A stretch of 64,000 nucleotides of DNA from Lepas anatifera (taxonomy: Eukaryota; Arthropoda; Thecostraca; Lepadidae), in NCBI GenBank assembly GCA_034440635.1, contig JAOTON010001939.1, positions 62,001 to 126,000 on the forward strand. Reading direction: 5' to 3'. Below, in pieces: positions 9,655 through 64,000 of the stretch. The notes below the pieces were generated by a model that saw nothing but the letters and a program-made list of their open reading frames with translations, did no database searches and had not been told where the DNA came from. The position numbers were made by a program, and so were the translations under genes. How positions within the stretch are numbered: position 1 is the first letter of the stretch; every line of letters starts with the position of its first letter.

Positions 9655-11246
9655 TCAGTGGTTGGTCTGGACACTCTGTGCTCTGTCTCCAGATGGGACC
9701 CTGGTACCATTTGGAGGCATGCGGGTGGCATGCACAGGTGGCTCATTACTGTGCACTAGTTGGGAAGTGGTTGAGCCATCTTCGGTTGGACCAGTGGAAC
9801 CTGAAGGGTCACTATTGGCATGACTAGTCACACGTTCAGCCTGGGGAGGGAATGCTATAGGGGCTTGAGCTGCATCTTGGACAGTTGTCGAAGGTGCATG
9901 TGTAGGAGGCTGAGGAGAGGCATGAGGTTGACGTTGGAGTTCAAGCCTTGCTTTGGACACAATCTTATTGCGCCTGATTACAAGGCCTTCTTCTCCATTT
10001 GCTTTGCGCTGTCGAAGCTCATCTCGCAGGGCTCTATTTTCTTGTCGCTCCCTCCACGTAAGATCTGGACTGAGGTAGATATTACCCCACTTAGCACTTG
10101 TTCGCAACTGTGGGGCCAGCTTCAGGAGGTCGTGTTTGGTCTGTTCATCTTCTAGTGTTACAATGAGCAGGCGAGGTCTGTTTGGGGTTGCTTTTCCGGC
10201 CCGGAACATCTTTCCTACACGAACATTCAGGCTGAAGACTTCCTTAATCAGGCCCACAAATGTTTTACCATCATCTTGAATGGTGCCTACTTCATTTCCA
10301 CTAGCCCTCTCTGGAAGATTGTGCACCACAAGATTGCGCCTCCTTTTTCCTTGTCGATGATATCATCAACAACTCCAGATATGGTATGGCCATCCCTGTT
10401 TGACATTAATGGTTGATGGGCTTGAGAGGATTCCATTTTTTTGGAAACTGTCTCCACCACTTTGTCACAGTTGCCTCTCACAATGTCAGCATAAGATGAC
10501 TTAAATTCAAGACTTTCTTTCAAGCCTCTCTCCATCAGCTTGGTGTGTTCAGTCATGGATTTAGCATGATTTTTTAGCATCTCATCCAGACGACCCAGCC
10601 TTTCTTCCACTTCTTTGCACAGATGTTTAGCACAGGCTTCGGGGTTTGGGATTTGGAGGCCAGAACCCAGGGAGACAATTTTCTCCTCCAGAGTGTCTAT
10701 TCTTGATTGGATCTGGGAGAGAGCATCATCCTCACGATTCTGGACCTTGAGCCATATTTTGCACTCATGACATAACCATGTCAGTATGGGATGTTTGTCA
10801 ACTGCTTTCAGGGCCATCTTTGGGACTTCTTGACATCCAGCATGATACCACTGTGAAAATTTGTCACACTGGATTCCGTCATCATTGTCAGTGACTACTT
10901 CTCCACAGACTTTGTTGGGGCCACCTTTACAATTATTTGGGTCCTCCGTTCCTGCACCTTTTGATGATTTGGAATGGCCAGCTACAGTGTGAGAGAAACT
11001 GTCCAGCTTTCTGACTTTCCGGGAAACCAAACCCACAGGAGTCAGTGGGGACTGGTGTTCAGGTTCTGTCTCCTCCTCTGTAGACTGTTGGGGACCGTGC
11101 ATGTTCAAGTCTAGTTTCGGGACTTTCTTGCCTTTGCTTTGTCTGGTTTTGGTAAGGCTCTGGTGTGCTGCCACCGTGTTGGGTTGGGATGAACAATCAG
11201 CTCGGGTGGGTGCCATACTGCACAGATTGCCACATACATACTGCAC
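9655..11246 (-). pseudogene. LINE-A ORF1: PHD-like finger and coiled coil, frameshifted
   Basis: Two overlapping frames make up ORF1. The first (11246-10287, 319 codons) has basic and acidic N-terminal residues, then a PHD-like zinc finger with C106, C114, C127, H135, C138, C159 and C162 (QCDKFSQWYHAGC and WLCHEC), then a helical charged region likely to be a coiled coil (about 170-260). The second (10329-9655) continues with an RRM-like or esterase-free segment (VGKMFRAGKATPNRPRLLIV) and a Pro/Ser/Thr-rich tail. PHD fingers in ORF1 are known from CR1-type LINEs, where ORF1p binds RNA. The frameshift lies at about 10290-10329. Confidence 0.75.
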
Positions 11247-11440
11247 AGAGTGCCTGTTCTTTTGGCGCTCTGGAGGAGGAAGGCTTTCTGCTCATCTCTT
11301 TAGTGGTCTTTCATGATGGTGATTATGAATTGATTTTAATGTGTTCAAGTGTGCATAATGATTAAAAGCCTCCATCACCTAGGTGGGGGAAACTGTCAAA
11401 TTATAATTATTCAAAATGTCCATTTTGATGATTTCATAAG

Positions 11441-12564
11441 CCAGTCTGTAGAACGTGGCAGGCGACTCGACAAGGCACTTGGAACAGCCCAAAGCCTGCC
11501 CCAATGGGGGCAGAAATTTGAATGCTGGGACAGACTCCTCAAACGGGGGGGGTAGTATTTTTAACAATACATGTTGTATATACTCCATTTTAAACAAAAC
11601 ACCCAGAAATGAAATAAAGCTGCATCCAACCCGACGATGACAATGCACTCACAACCCCCACGCACAGCAGCTGCTACTTGCATTCATGATGCACAATTTC
11701 AAGAATACTTTTATTCTAAGGTACATTTACAAGCAAAGTTTTTCCCTGAAAGACATCATTTGCCACTGCTTTCACTCTGTATAATCAATACTTTAAAAAG
11801 AAAATATTTCAATTGATAACTAAATTCGATAAAGAATATCTCTTCCACAGCTAAAACATTTTTCCACTTCCATTTTCTCACATTTGCATGAAAGCATCAC
11901 AAAATTTGAAATATTTTCACAAGACCCAAGCGAAGAAAGATTCCTGTACGCTCGTGTGACATAACATCACTGACTGACATTTGTTCTTGGGGGAGGAGGC
12001 TGGCATGATCTGCTTTTGAACGGTGGACCATTTGAGCGGTGGACTCTTTGAACAGTGGACCTTTTGACATAGACCCGATTTGCCGGCCTTTGGCGACCAA
12101 AACATAGCAGAGGAAATGTAAAAAACTACATACAGGGAAATTTTATTTTGAGTTCTAAGATTGTTTTTTCTAACTAAAACTAGGTTTAGATTATAAATTT
12201 AGAAAAAATCTAGCTTTAGAAAGGCGCACATTGCCTGATTTTTATTCACTTCCAGGAACTTTACGTCTATTACAAATTTCCTTTATTTGGTATCGTTTTA
12301 TTCCTATTTCTCTTGATGACAAATATGATGCTTTTGCGACAATTCAACTTTTGCAGCGCAATTTTAACTAATGATTGTCTTTTTTATTCTTTTTTCTTGT
12401 TCCCTCGGTGATTGCCCGGACCGACTGCTGCCCCAAGTACTAGTTCCTGCCCCAAGAGCCCCCCTCTGCCCCAAGGTCGACAAAAAGCTGCCCCAAATTG
12501 GTAGGTCTGCCCCGAGGCTGCCCCAACGAGATCTCGTCGAAATCTGCCACATTCTGCAGACTGG
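11441..12564. mobile_element. hAT-like non-autonomous element, copy 2 (inverted relative to copy 1)
   Basis: 1124 bp between two TTCATAAG direct repeats (11433-11440 and 12565-12572), an exact 8-bp target duplication. The inverted ends match copy 1 (CCAGTCTG at the left, CAGACTGG at the right). The CTGCCCCA array lies at the right end, so it is reversed with respect to copy 1. It lacks the two insertions of copy 1. No long reading frame. About 60 bp separate it from the presumed start of LINE-A. Confidence 0.85.
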
Positions 12565-12719
12565 TTCATAAGTAGGTAATGATTTTTTAACCTTTCATGG
12601 GGGTGGATGCTTAGGTGCCCTCTCATAAGATCTGAAAAGAATAAGAAGTAATAAAAAATAATAAAATAATAAATTCCAGTACAGAATTTTGTAGTGTCTT
12701 TCCATTTCTATTCCAAGGA

Positions 12720-12738
12720 CCCAGTCTGCAGAATGTGG
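12720..12738 (+). repeat. Solo terminal repeat fragment of the hAT-like element
   Basis: CCAGTCTGCAGAATGTGG matches the terminal inverted repeat of copies 1 and 2 with one change. It is not followed by the usual TTGGGGCAG array. Confidence 0.5.
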
Positions 12739-12974
12739 GGCAATGGGGTAGGTGGCTTCACACATGTTGCCAGTTGTTGCCAGATAACTACAGGTTGATC
12801 TGTATGATAAGTGCCACTGTTCAAAAGCGCCCATGGGTCAAAGCTTCCTTTAATTAGAATCATGGCCGGAAAAAAAAATATATATTATATATATATATAT
12901 CATAAGTGCCACTGTTCCAAACTTCCTCCAGTGCAATATTCTGAGTACCACAACTCACGTTGACCAAAACTGGC

Positions 12975-12993
12975 TAGGTTAGGTTAGGTTAGG
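12975..12993 (+). repeat. Short interstitial (TTAGG)4 array
   Basis: Four TTAGG pentamers in tandem, the arthropod telomere unit. The array is at the broken end of transposon copy 3. It is short enough to be chance. Confidence 0.5.
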
Positions 12994-13332
12994 ATGAGAT
13001 ATCGTTGGGGCAGCCTGGGGGCAGACTTACCGATTTGGGGCAGCTTTTGATCAAGCTTGGGGCAGAGGGGGAAACTTGGGGCAGGTTCTAGTACTTGGGG
13101 CAGGAGTCAGTCTGGGTAATCACAGAGGGAGGAAGAAAAAAATAAATAAAAGAAACAAAAATCACAAGTTAAAATTGTGCTAGAAAAGCTAATTTGTCTC
13201 AAAAGCGTAATATTTGTCATCAACCGAAATATGGTCTAAACGATACCAGATCAAGGAAATTCCTAATTGACCTGACGTTCCTGGACGTGAATAAGAAAAT
13301 CAGGCAATGGGTGCCTTTCGAAAGCTAAATTT
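12994..13332 (+). mobile_element. hAT-like element, copy 3, truncated
   Basis: Matches the left third of copy 1 (from about position 417 to 835), including the TTGGGGCAG array and the AAGCTAAATTTA segment, but lacks the terminal 24 bp and everything beyond. It abuts four TTAGG units on its left and a GC-rich unrelated stretch (13333-13560) on its right. Confidence 0.7.
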
Positions 13333-13610
13333 AGGCTGGGGGATCCGGACGCGCGGTAGACAGCTCGCAGCTGCGCGGGGGCGTAAGTCAGCGAGGAGCG
13401 GCTTTTGGAGGGATCCATCGGCGCGCAGCTAAGTTGTCGCGGAAGTAGTTTCGTAACTCGCCGTCTTACGCGCTAACTTTCCTCGTCTTCTCAACAGCGC
13501 GGAAGACAGCGCGGAAGCCTTTATGATCCTTTTCAAGTATTAAACAGGTTTTGGAAATGTCAATGAATCCAAGCTTAGTAACTGGACCTCGAGTCTGTAA
13601 ATATAGAATT
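13333..13610. other. GC-rich unassigned stretch
   Basis: About 280 bases, CpG-rich in the first 200, with no convincing reading frame or RNA. I see nothing that assigns a function. Confidence 0.5.
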
Positions 13611-14809
<1,199 letters not shown>

Positions 14810-15265
14810 ATGAACATAGAGCTGAGCGCATACCGAGACCAGCACTTCCGAGGCTCGCGGCAGGACCAGGAGCGGCAGCTCAAAATCACCACCACCATCT
14901 ACGTGGGAAACATGTCCTTCTACACGACCGAAGAACAGGTGCACGAACTCTTCTCCATGTGCGGTGACATCAAACGCATCGTCATGGGGTTGGACAAGTT
15001 CAAGAAGACACCTTGCGGCTTCTGCTTCGTCGAGTACTACAACCGGGTGGACCTGGAGAACTGTATGCGATACGTGAACGGCACCCGACTGGATGACCGA
15101 GTGATCCGCACGGATTTGGACGCGGGATTTGTGGAAGGGCGGCAGTATGGCAGAGGGAAGTCGGGAGGGCAGGTACGAGACGAGTACCGCTCCGACTACG
15201 ACGTGGGCAGGGGAGGCTACGGCAAGATCATCCAGCAGAAGGCGGGCGTTGATGTGATGGACTGA
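14810..15265 (+). CDS. NCBP2: Nuclear cap-binding protein subunit 2 (CBP20)
   Basis: A 151-residue protein closely resembling CBP20 of animals throughout. CBP20 is the small subunit that, with CBP80, binds the m7G cap of nascent RNA in the nucleus for splicing, export and 3' processing. It has an N-terminal YRDQHFRGS arm, an RRM from about residue 29 (RNP2 IYVGNM, RNP1 CGFCFVEYY) and the C-terminal [19 protein letters not shown] arm that folds over the cap. Cap-stacking tyrosines Y8 and Y31 (human Y20, Y43), F71, F73, R100, D102 and D104 are present. L103 replaces the near-invariant tryptophan at human position 115 (codon TTG for TGG). Start: the first in-frame Met, as in fly homologues. The whole coding region is one exon, so a retrocopy is possible but nothing else is decayed. 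The gene faces the 3' end of twitchin. Confidence 0.93.
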   Translation: MNIELSAYRDQHFRGSRQDQERQLKITTTIYVGNMSFYTTEEQVHELFSMCGDIKRIVMGLDKFKKTPCGFCFVEYYNRVDLENCMRYVNGTRLDDRVIRTDLDAGFVEGRQYGRGKSGGQVRDEYRSDYDVGRGGYGKIIQQKAGVDVMD

Positions 15266-17394
15266 GGGTGCACCCGTACGGTGGGAACGTTACGGCGGGT
15301 TCGCCGTTGTGAAGTGTCTACGCGGAATATCATTGCATTGCTAAACGATGGCGTCAAATTGTGACAAGAGCTGTTTTGGAAGGCAATTACGGAAGTAGTT
15401 TGCGTCCTCTCTTTTGCTGTTCTTCCGAAAGCCGTGTCTTACGTATATGTGCGTGTGTCTTCTATGCCGTGAATTACTCTTTTCGGATGTGAAAGGAATG
15501 GGAAATGTGATTTTTGTGAGACTTCAAAGTGCACTAGGATGTCTGTGTCACGGGCAGTGTCACAAGAATTAATTTTTTGTGGTTTCAATTGGTAGGAGGG
15601 TCACTAAACTTAAAATTATTTTAAATGGTGTATTAAACTGCTGGCCGTGGACATTTGGCGATATGGGTCAGAACTGAATCTGGAATGTATTGAACCTTGA
15701 AATACACAATGTAGTAAGTGGATTAAACTTCAGTTTTCAGAAAATGTTCTGCAGCGCTCATCATTTTCCGATGGCCTTGTCTTGGCAGTTTCAGACGTCT
15801 GAACTCTGATCTCTGTTGCCCTAGCCACCCACGAACTGGTCGGAAGCTCGTCAAGCTGTGCCGAATGCTGAAATGAAGATGCTCATTTGTGGCGCACTGC
15901 TGTGACTTACAGGAGTCCTGCCGCCGCCGCTCTGGAGGGCAGCGTGACCGGTTGAGGTGAATGTTTGGCCAACTCTGTATGCCATTTATTAGGATCACTT
16001 CCAACAGCCGCACTTGTTCATTTACAGGTAGTGTTGACTCCGGTGAGACGGTTAACTCAGATAGGTATGATAGCCCCTCCTGCTGTGCTGGGCGGGGAGC
16101 TGCTCCACCGGCCCAGACAGGACACAGAAACCGGTTTCCGGCCCAGCCATAGGATTGAACTCACGTGAAGCCGTGCTGTCCAAATCTGGAAACTGGCAAT
16201 GAAGCCACCCCGCCTCTCATGCATCATCGTGCATTAAACCACCCCGCCCCTCACAGAGCGGACTCAGTATATTATAATTATATATTTTATTATCCCCATC
16301 GACCAAAAGATCCTTAATCAATCCATCAATCAATGAAATAAAAGGTCTTCCGTTTCTATTGCTCTTTCTCCTCTCGAATTGAGGCGATGAACGCTAGAAA
16401 CGGGGATATTAAAAATTATGATATCTGCTGTGAAACTGAATAATCGCTCAACCAGGTCCCGCTCGATCACTCTCCAATATCTCTGCCTCGTGCCAGCAAA
16501 CAGGCGTCACATCAAAAGACATTATATTGCCCGGTCGCGCTGCGTTGACTACACGACTACAGTTCTCAGGGCCACGCCGCGCGTGGCTCGTTGGCGCGCG
16601 CTCTCACTCTCACTCGGCCCTCTCGCGCCCTGGTCGCACTGGCCGCCGCAACAAACCTCACTGTCGCCCCACCACATCAACAATAACAACGCACACTAGC
16701 GGCTTGGCGCAGTGGTGGTGGGCGCTGCGGCGGCGGGCGCGGCCGGCCACTGCCGTGCCTGGGGTGCAGTCCGGCACGGCAGCCGCCGACGCGCCACTGC
16801 GCCGCAGCTCAAACAACGTTACTCCTCGGTAGTCTTTTGGCAAGATCATGCGTGCTGCCCGTCTCGCTCGCGCGCGGCTGGCAGTTATGGGCACTCAGCG
16901 GCAGGGCGCCTCTGATACGTTTCGGGCCAGACTGCGCGTGCGCGCACCGGCACAGCACAAAGTCATATTTACACTGGGGTTGGGATAAGCACAGCCCTGC
17001 CGCCCATCAGATGATCGGGACCGCAACTGAGCACTGCGGTGGTCCTCTTGGCAGGATTCGGGCTGTGATGAGTCGTCGATTTCTGGAAAGAAAAAATAAC
17101 GATATAACAAACGGTAGGGCAAATTCCTTTCGTCATGACAACATTTTAACCCATTGTTATCAGATTCGTATAAAAAACGACAAATTTGCATTTTGAACTG
17201 TCATCTGTCTAAGAGATAATCCATCATTATCACGCGCACTGGAGAAGGGTCTGGCGCTAACGCGCGCTGGAGGGGACCTGGTAGGCCCCTGATATCTTGT
17301 AAACCAAGAGGTTTAGGAAATCACTCGATTATATGTTTCTAAGGGCTGTAGTGTTCTGCATTTTAGCCAACCTTCTTTGAGCTAAGCCAATATC

Positions 17395-17900
17395 TTCTAG
17401 CACAAACGAGGTCATAAAGGCCAAATCAGAGTCGTACTGGGACCTCTTTTGAGGTGCCGTGATTTGGCGCTAAAGTCGCGAATAGCTGAAAGCGGACAAA
17501 AGTCAAAGGATTGAAGGTCCCATGCAAAGGCGTGAAGGTCCCATGCAATGTTTTCCAAACTCAAGGTCAAGGTCATTGACCTGTGACGTCACAATGTAAT
17601 ATATACCGTATAATGTGCACTACAATTGACACTATAGCAATTGTTCGGCGGTAAATGAGGGCTCATGCCCTTTGACCTTGACTTTAACAACAATCAACCC
17701 AAACTATGACGTCATAACATAATATATGTCATACTGTGTGACGTCATCCAACCGGAAACCCTAGGATCAATGACCTCAAAAAGGCTGGTATGACATTAAA
17801 CTTTGACTTTGAGCATGTGACCTTGACTTCACCGTGGGGTGGCCTTGTCATGTCATTGACCTAGGTCCCATGGTCAAAAAGCGATCCGGATTGGACCGCT
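17395..17900. repeat. Dispersed repeat rich in TGACCTTGA half-sites, copy 1
   Basis: Diverged copy of the sequence at 22915-23400; shared landmarks are GCTGAAAGCGGAC, GAAGGTCCCAT, ATAATGTGCACT and CACTATAGC. It contains TCAAGGTCAAGGTCA at 17561 and several TGACCTTGA motifs, the extended half-site bound by FTZ-F1/ERR-type nuclear receptors. Whether receptors bind is unknown. Confidence 0.6.
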
Positions 17901-17996
17901 GACCTGTTACACCGTGTTGTCATCGCGTTCATCTATTGCTATTCTCCCAGCACTATAGCGCGGTCCCTGTTACACTGCTTTGAAAATGGTAATTGA

Positions 17997-18310
17997 TGGA
18001 ATCGACGACTCCACGGTGTAGTGGATATGGAATTGACGACTCCACGGGGTAGCGGATATGAATTGACGACTCGGGGAGCGGATATGAATCACGACTCCAC
18101 GGGGTGCGGATATGGAATGACGACTCCACGGTGTAGCGGATATGGAATCGACGACTCCACGGTGTAGTGGATATGGACTCGACGATCCACGGTGTGCGAT
18201 TATTGCGACTCCACGCGATATGATCGCACTCCCGGTTGGATTGAATCACCTCCCGCGGATATGGAATTGACCTCCACGTAGCGGATATGGAATTGACGAC
18301 TCCACGGTAT
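17997..18310. repeat. Minisatellite, unit about 31 bp
   Basis: About ten degenerate copies of a unit containing GACGACTCCACGG and GCGGATATGGAAT. Several units are shortened. Confidence 0.85.
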
Positions 18311-18454
18311 AGTGGATCAGTGGTTCGATCCGTATCGCATTTTGGACATGGGAACTATGCCATTCAGACTATTTGGCGTTATAACGTCACCTCTCGGTCT
18401 GCAATTCAGGTTAATTGGTGGGACCGGAACATTGTGGGATCTCATAATATAGAT

Positions 18455-18460
18455 TTTATT
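18455..18460 (-). terminator. bt: Possible polyadenylation signal of twitchin
   Basis: AATAAA on the minus strand, about 390 bases after the twitchin stop codon. No other evidence for the cleavage site. Confidence 0.4.
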
Positions 18461-18853
18461 TTGAAAGTCTATTCCTACATCAAATAATTTTTTACTGATT
18501 TTCAAGATTCTTTCACTTCAAGATTCTTCTTTCACCAGTCAACGTGCTCGTGGATTTTCTGAAATGTCAGCAAATGCTTTTCCTGTATTTCACTATACCA
18601 GCAATTTTTTCCGCGGACGGTTCTCCTCCCACCTTGAAAAAAATAGGTAAGGGGCTTCCCATGCGCCTCTAGTGCTCGTGTTAAAGGTGCTACATAATGC
18701 ATATTATCCAATTTTTAGGCCAATGAGACCTATCAGACATTCAGATAATCGGATCAATCACACATTCAAAACCTAAAACGAAGCAAACTCAAAGCGCATG
18801 CGTAAACAAAATCAGCGCGAACGGTTGCGCCAAGACTGACCGTGTGATTCGTC

Positions 18854-63523
<44,670 letters not shown>

Positions 63524-63529
63524 TTAGCT

Positions 63530-63645
63530 GAGAGAGTGGTAGTCAGAGTGAGAGTGTGTGAGATTAGAGAGTGAGAGTGAGTGTGAGAGTGTGAAAGTGT
63601 GAGAGTGAGAGTAGAGTGAGAGTGAGAGAGAGAGAGGGAGAGGCA
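63530..63645 (+). repeat. GAGAGT-type simple repeat
   Basis: GTGAGAGTGAGAGT-like purine-rich repeat upstream of exon 1 in the intron at the right edge. From 63650 to 64000 nothing else is recognised. Confidence 0.9.
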
Positions 63646-64000
63646 CATCACTTTGTAAACCTGTTAGGTGAACGATATCACAGCTTTTTGCTGAAAATTA
63701 ATGTGAGACCAAGTCAAGTCTGCATATTATGACGTCATCAATTAATTCATGTGATGCGAATTTTACTGTCCTAAAATGGGGCAGACCATCCCATGGTGAA
63801 ACTTGGATCCTAGAAGACCTAAACCAAATTTATAGGCATAATCTGACAACTCTCTGGAAGAAAAAATCCTGCATCACCAAAAATTTTTCAAATATGTGTA
63901 TGGAGCTGATTTGTGAAACAATATTTAGCAAGAAGTCTAATACCGCAGTGACCCAGATGATATAAGGATTCAAACAGGGTCACCCCGAGACCCCACAAGG

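Larger units (their letters stand above)
2213..11320 (-). mobile_element. LINE-A: APE-type non-LTR retrotransposon (CR1-like), interrupted and decayed
   Basis: Reading right to left on the minus strand: a PHD-containing ORF1 (11246-9655), the N-terminal half of an APE endonuclease (about 9600-9217), the nested LINE-B, the C-terminal half of the endonuclease (about 5555-5210), reverse transcriptase (5150 to about 3740), an inserted segment carrying tRNA-like sequence, and the C-terminal end of the polymerase protein (about 2969-2315). The 3' end finishes in a short microsatellite of unit TAGTACC (2215-2240), as CR1-like LINEs often do. Several frameshifts show that it is inactive. The 5' limit near 11.3 kb is approximate. 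Confidence 0.8.
15266..18853. other. Intergenic region between the 3' ends of CBP20 and twitchin
   Basis: Holds the CBP20 3' UTR (an ATTAAA-type signal is possible near 15722, no AATAAA seen), a GC-rich stretch at about 16540-16980 without a recognisable gene, a dispersed repeat (17395-17900), a minisatellite (17997-18310) and the twitchin 3' UTR. No further gene is supported. Confidence 0.5.

Noticed and set aside
393..12564. A composite transposon formed by the two inverted hAT-like copies with the LINEs as cargo
   Set aside because: Each copy has its own different 8-bp target duplication, so they inserted independently.
16418..16915. GC-rich plus-strand frames at 16.4-16.9 kb
   Set aside because: Arg/Ala/Ser-rich on both strands without domains or splice support.

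Overview
The window is nuclear DNA from an animal, most likely an arthropod and probably a crustacean. The main gene is the arthropod-type giant muscle protein projectin/twitchin, split into many short GC-rich exons with canonical GT-AG borders and AT-richer introns. The rest is dense in LINEs, SINEs, TIR elements and minisatellites. There are no bacterial features. The organism call is an inference from protein similarity and gene style; no search was run.

Layout. 1-13.5 kb is a transposon nest. Two complete copies of a non-autonomous TIR element with 8-bp target duplications (393-2174 and 11441-12564) lie in opposite orientations, with truncated pieces near 12.7 and 13.0-13.3 kb. Between them lies a minus-strand APE-type LINE (LINE-A, about 2.2-11.3 kb). 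It is interrupted by a nearly complete plus-strand LINE (LINE-B, about 5.56-9.22 kb) and by a tRNA-like SINE segment near 3.0-3.7 kb. LINE-B carries a 2A ribosome-skipping motif upstream of its endonuclease. A long (CT)n tract fills 13.6-14.05 kb. 14810-15265 (+) is a one-exon gene for the nuclear cap-binding subunit CBP20 with one striking substitution in its cap pocket.

18854-63482 (-) is the 3' part of projectin/twitchin (bt/unc-22 family). I placed 51 coding exons whose phases all join, giving about 3,770 residues and a stop codon at 18854-18856. The 5' part of the gene lies beyond the right edge. Domain order from the N-terminal side is partial FN3, Ig, FN3x2, Ig, FN3x2, Ig, FN3x2, Ig, FN3x3, Ig, FN3x2, Ig, FN3x3, Ig, Ig, FN3x2, Ig, Ig, FN3, protein kinase, Ig, Ig, Ser-rich linker, Ig, Ig, Ig. 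Two exons carry small frame-breaking indels (59481-59484 and 36284-36288), which look like assembly errors or recent alleles because everything around them is intact.

The most unusual large-scale signal is in the twitchin introns. Many minisatellites start exactly at exon edges, and their units include the last or first bases of the exon plus the splice site, giving arrays of decoy 5' or 3' splice sites (exons 9, 11, 18, 39, 47, 48, 51). A second candidate novelty is in the 5.6-kb intron 11: an apparent mobile element of about 5.4 kb. It has inverted ends and, near both ends, mirrored clusters of a 14-bp motif that finish in a hairpin. It carries a 1.85-kb, 63-bp-unit minisatellite and a TTAA-flanked element of 751 bp.
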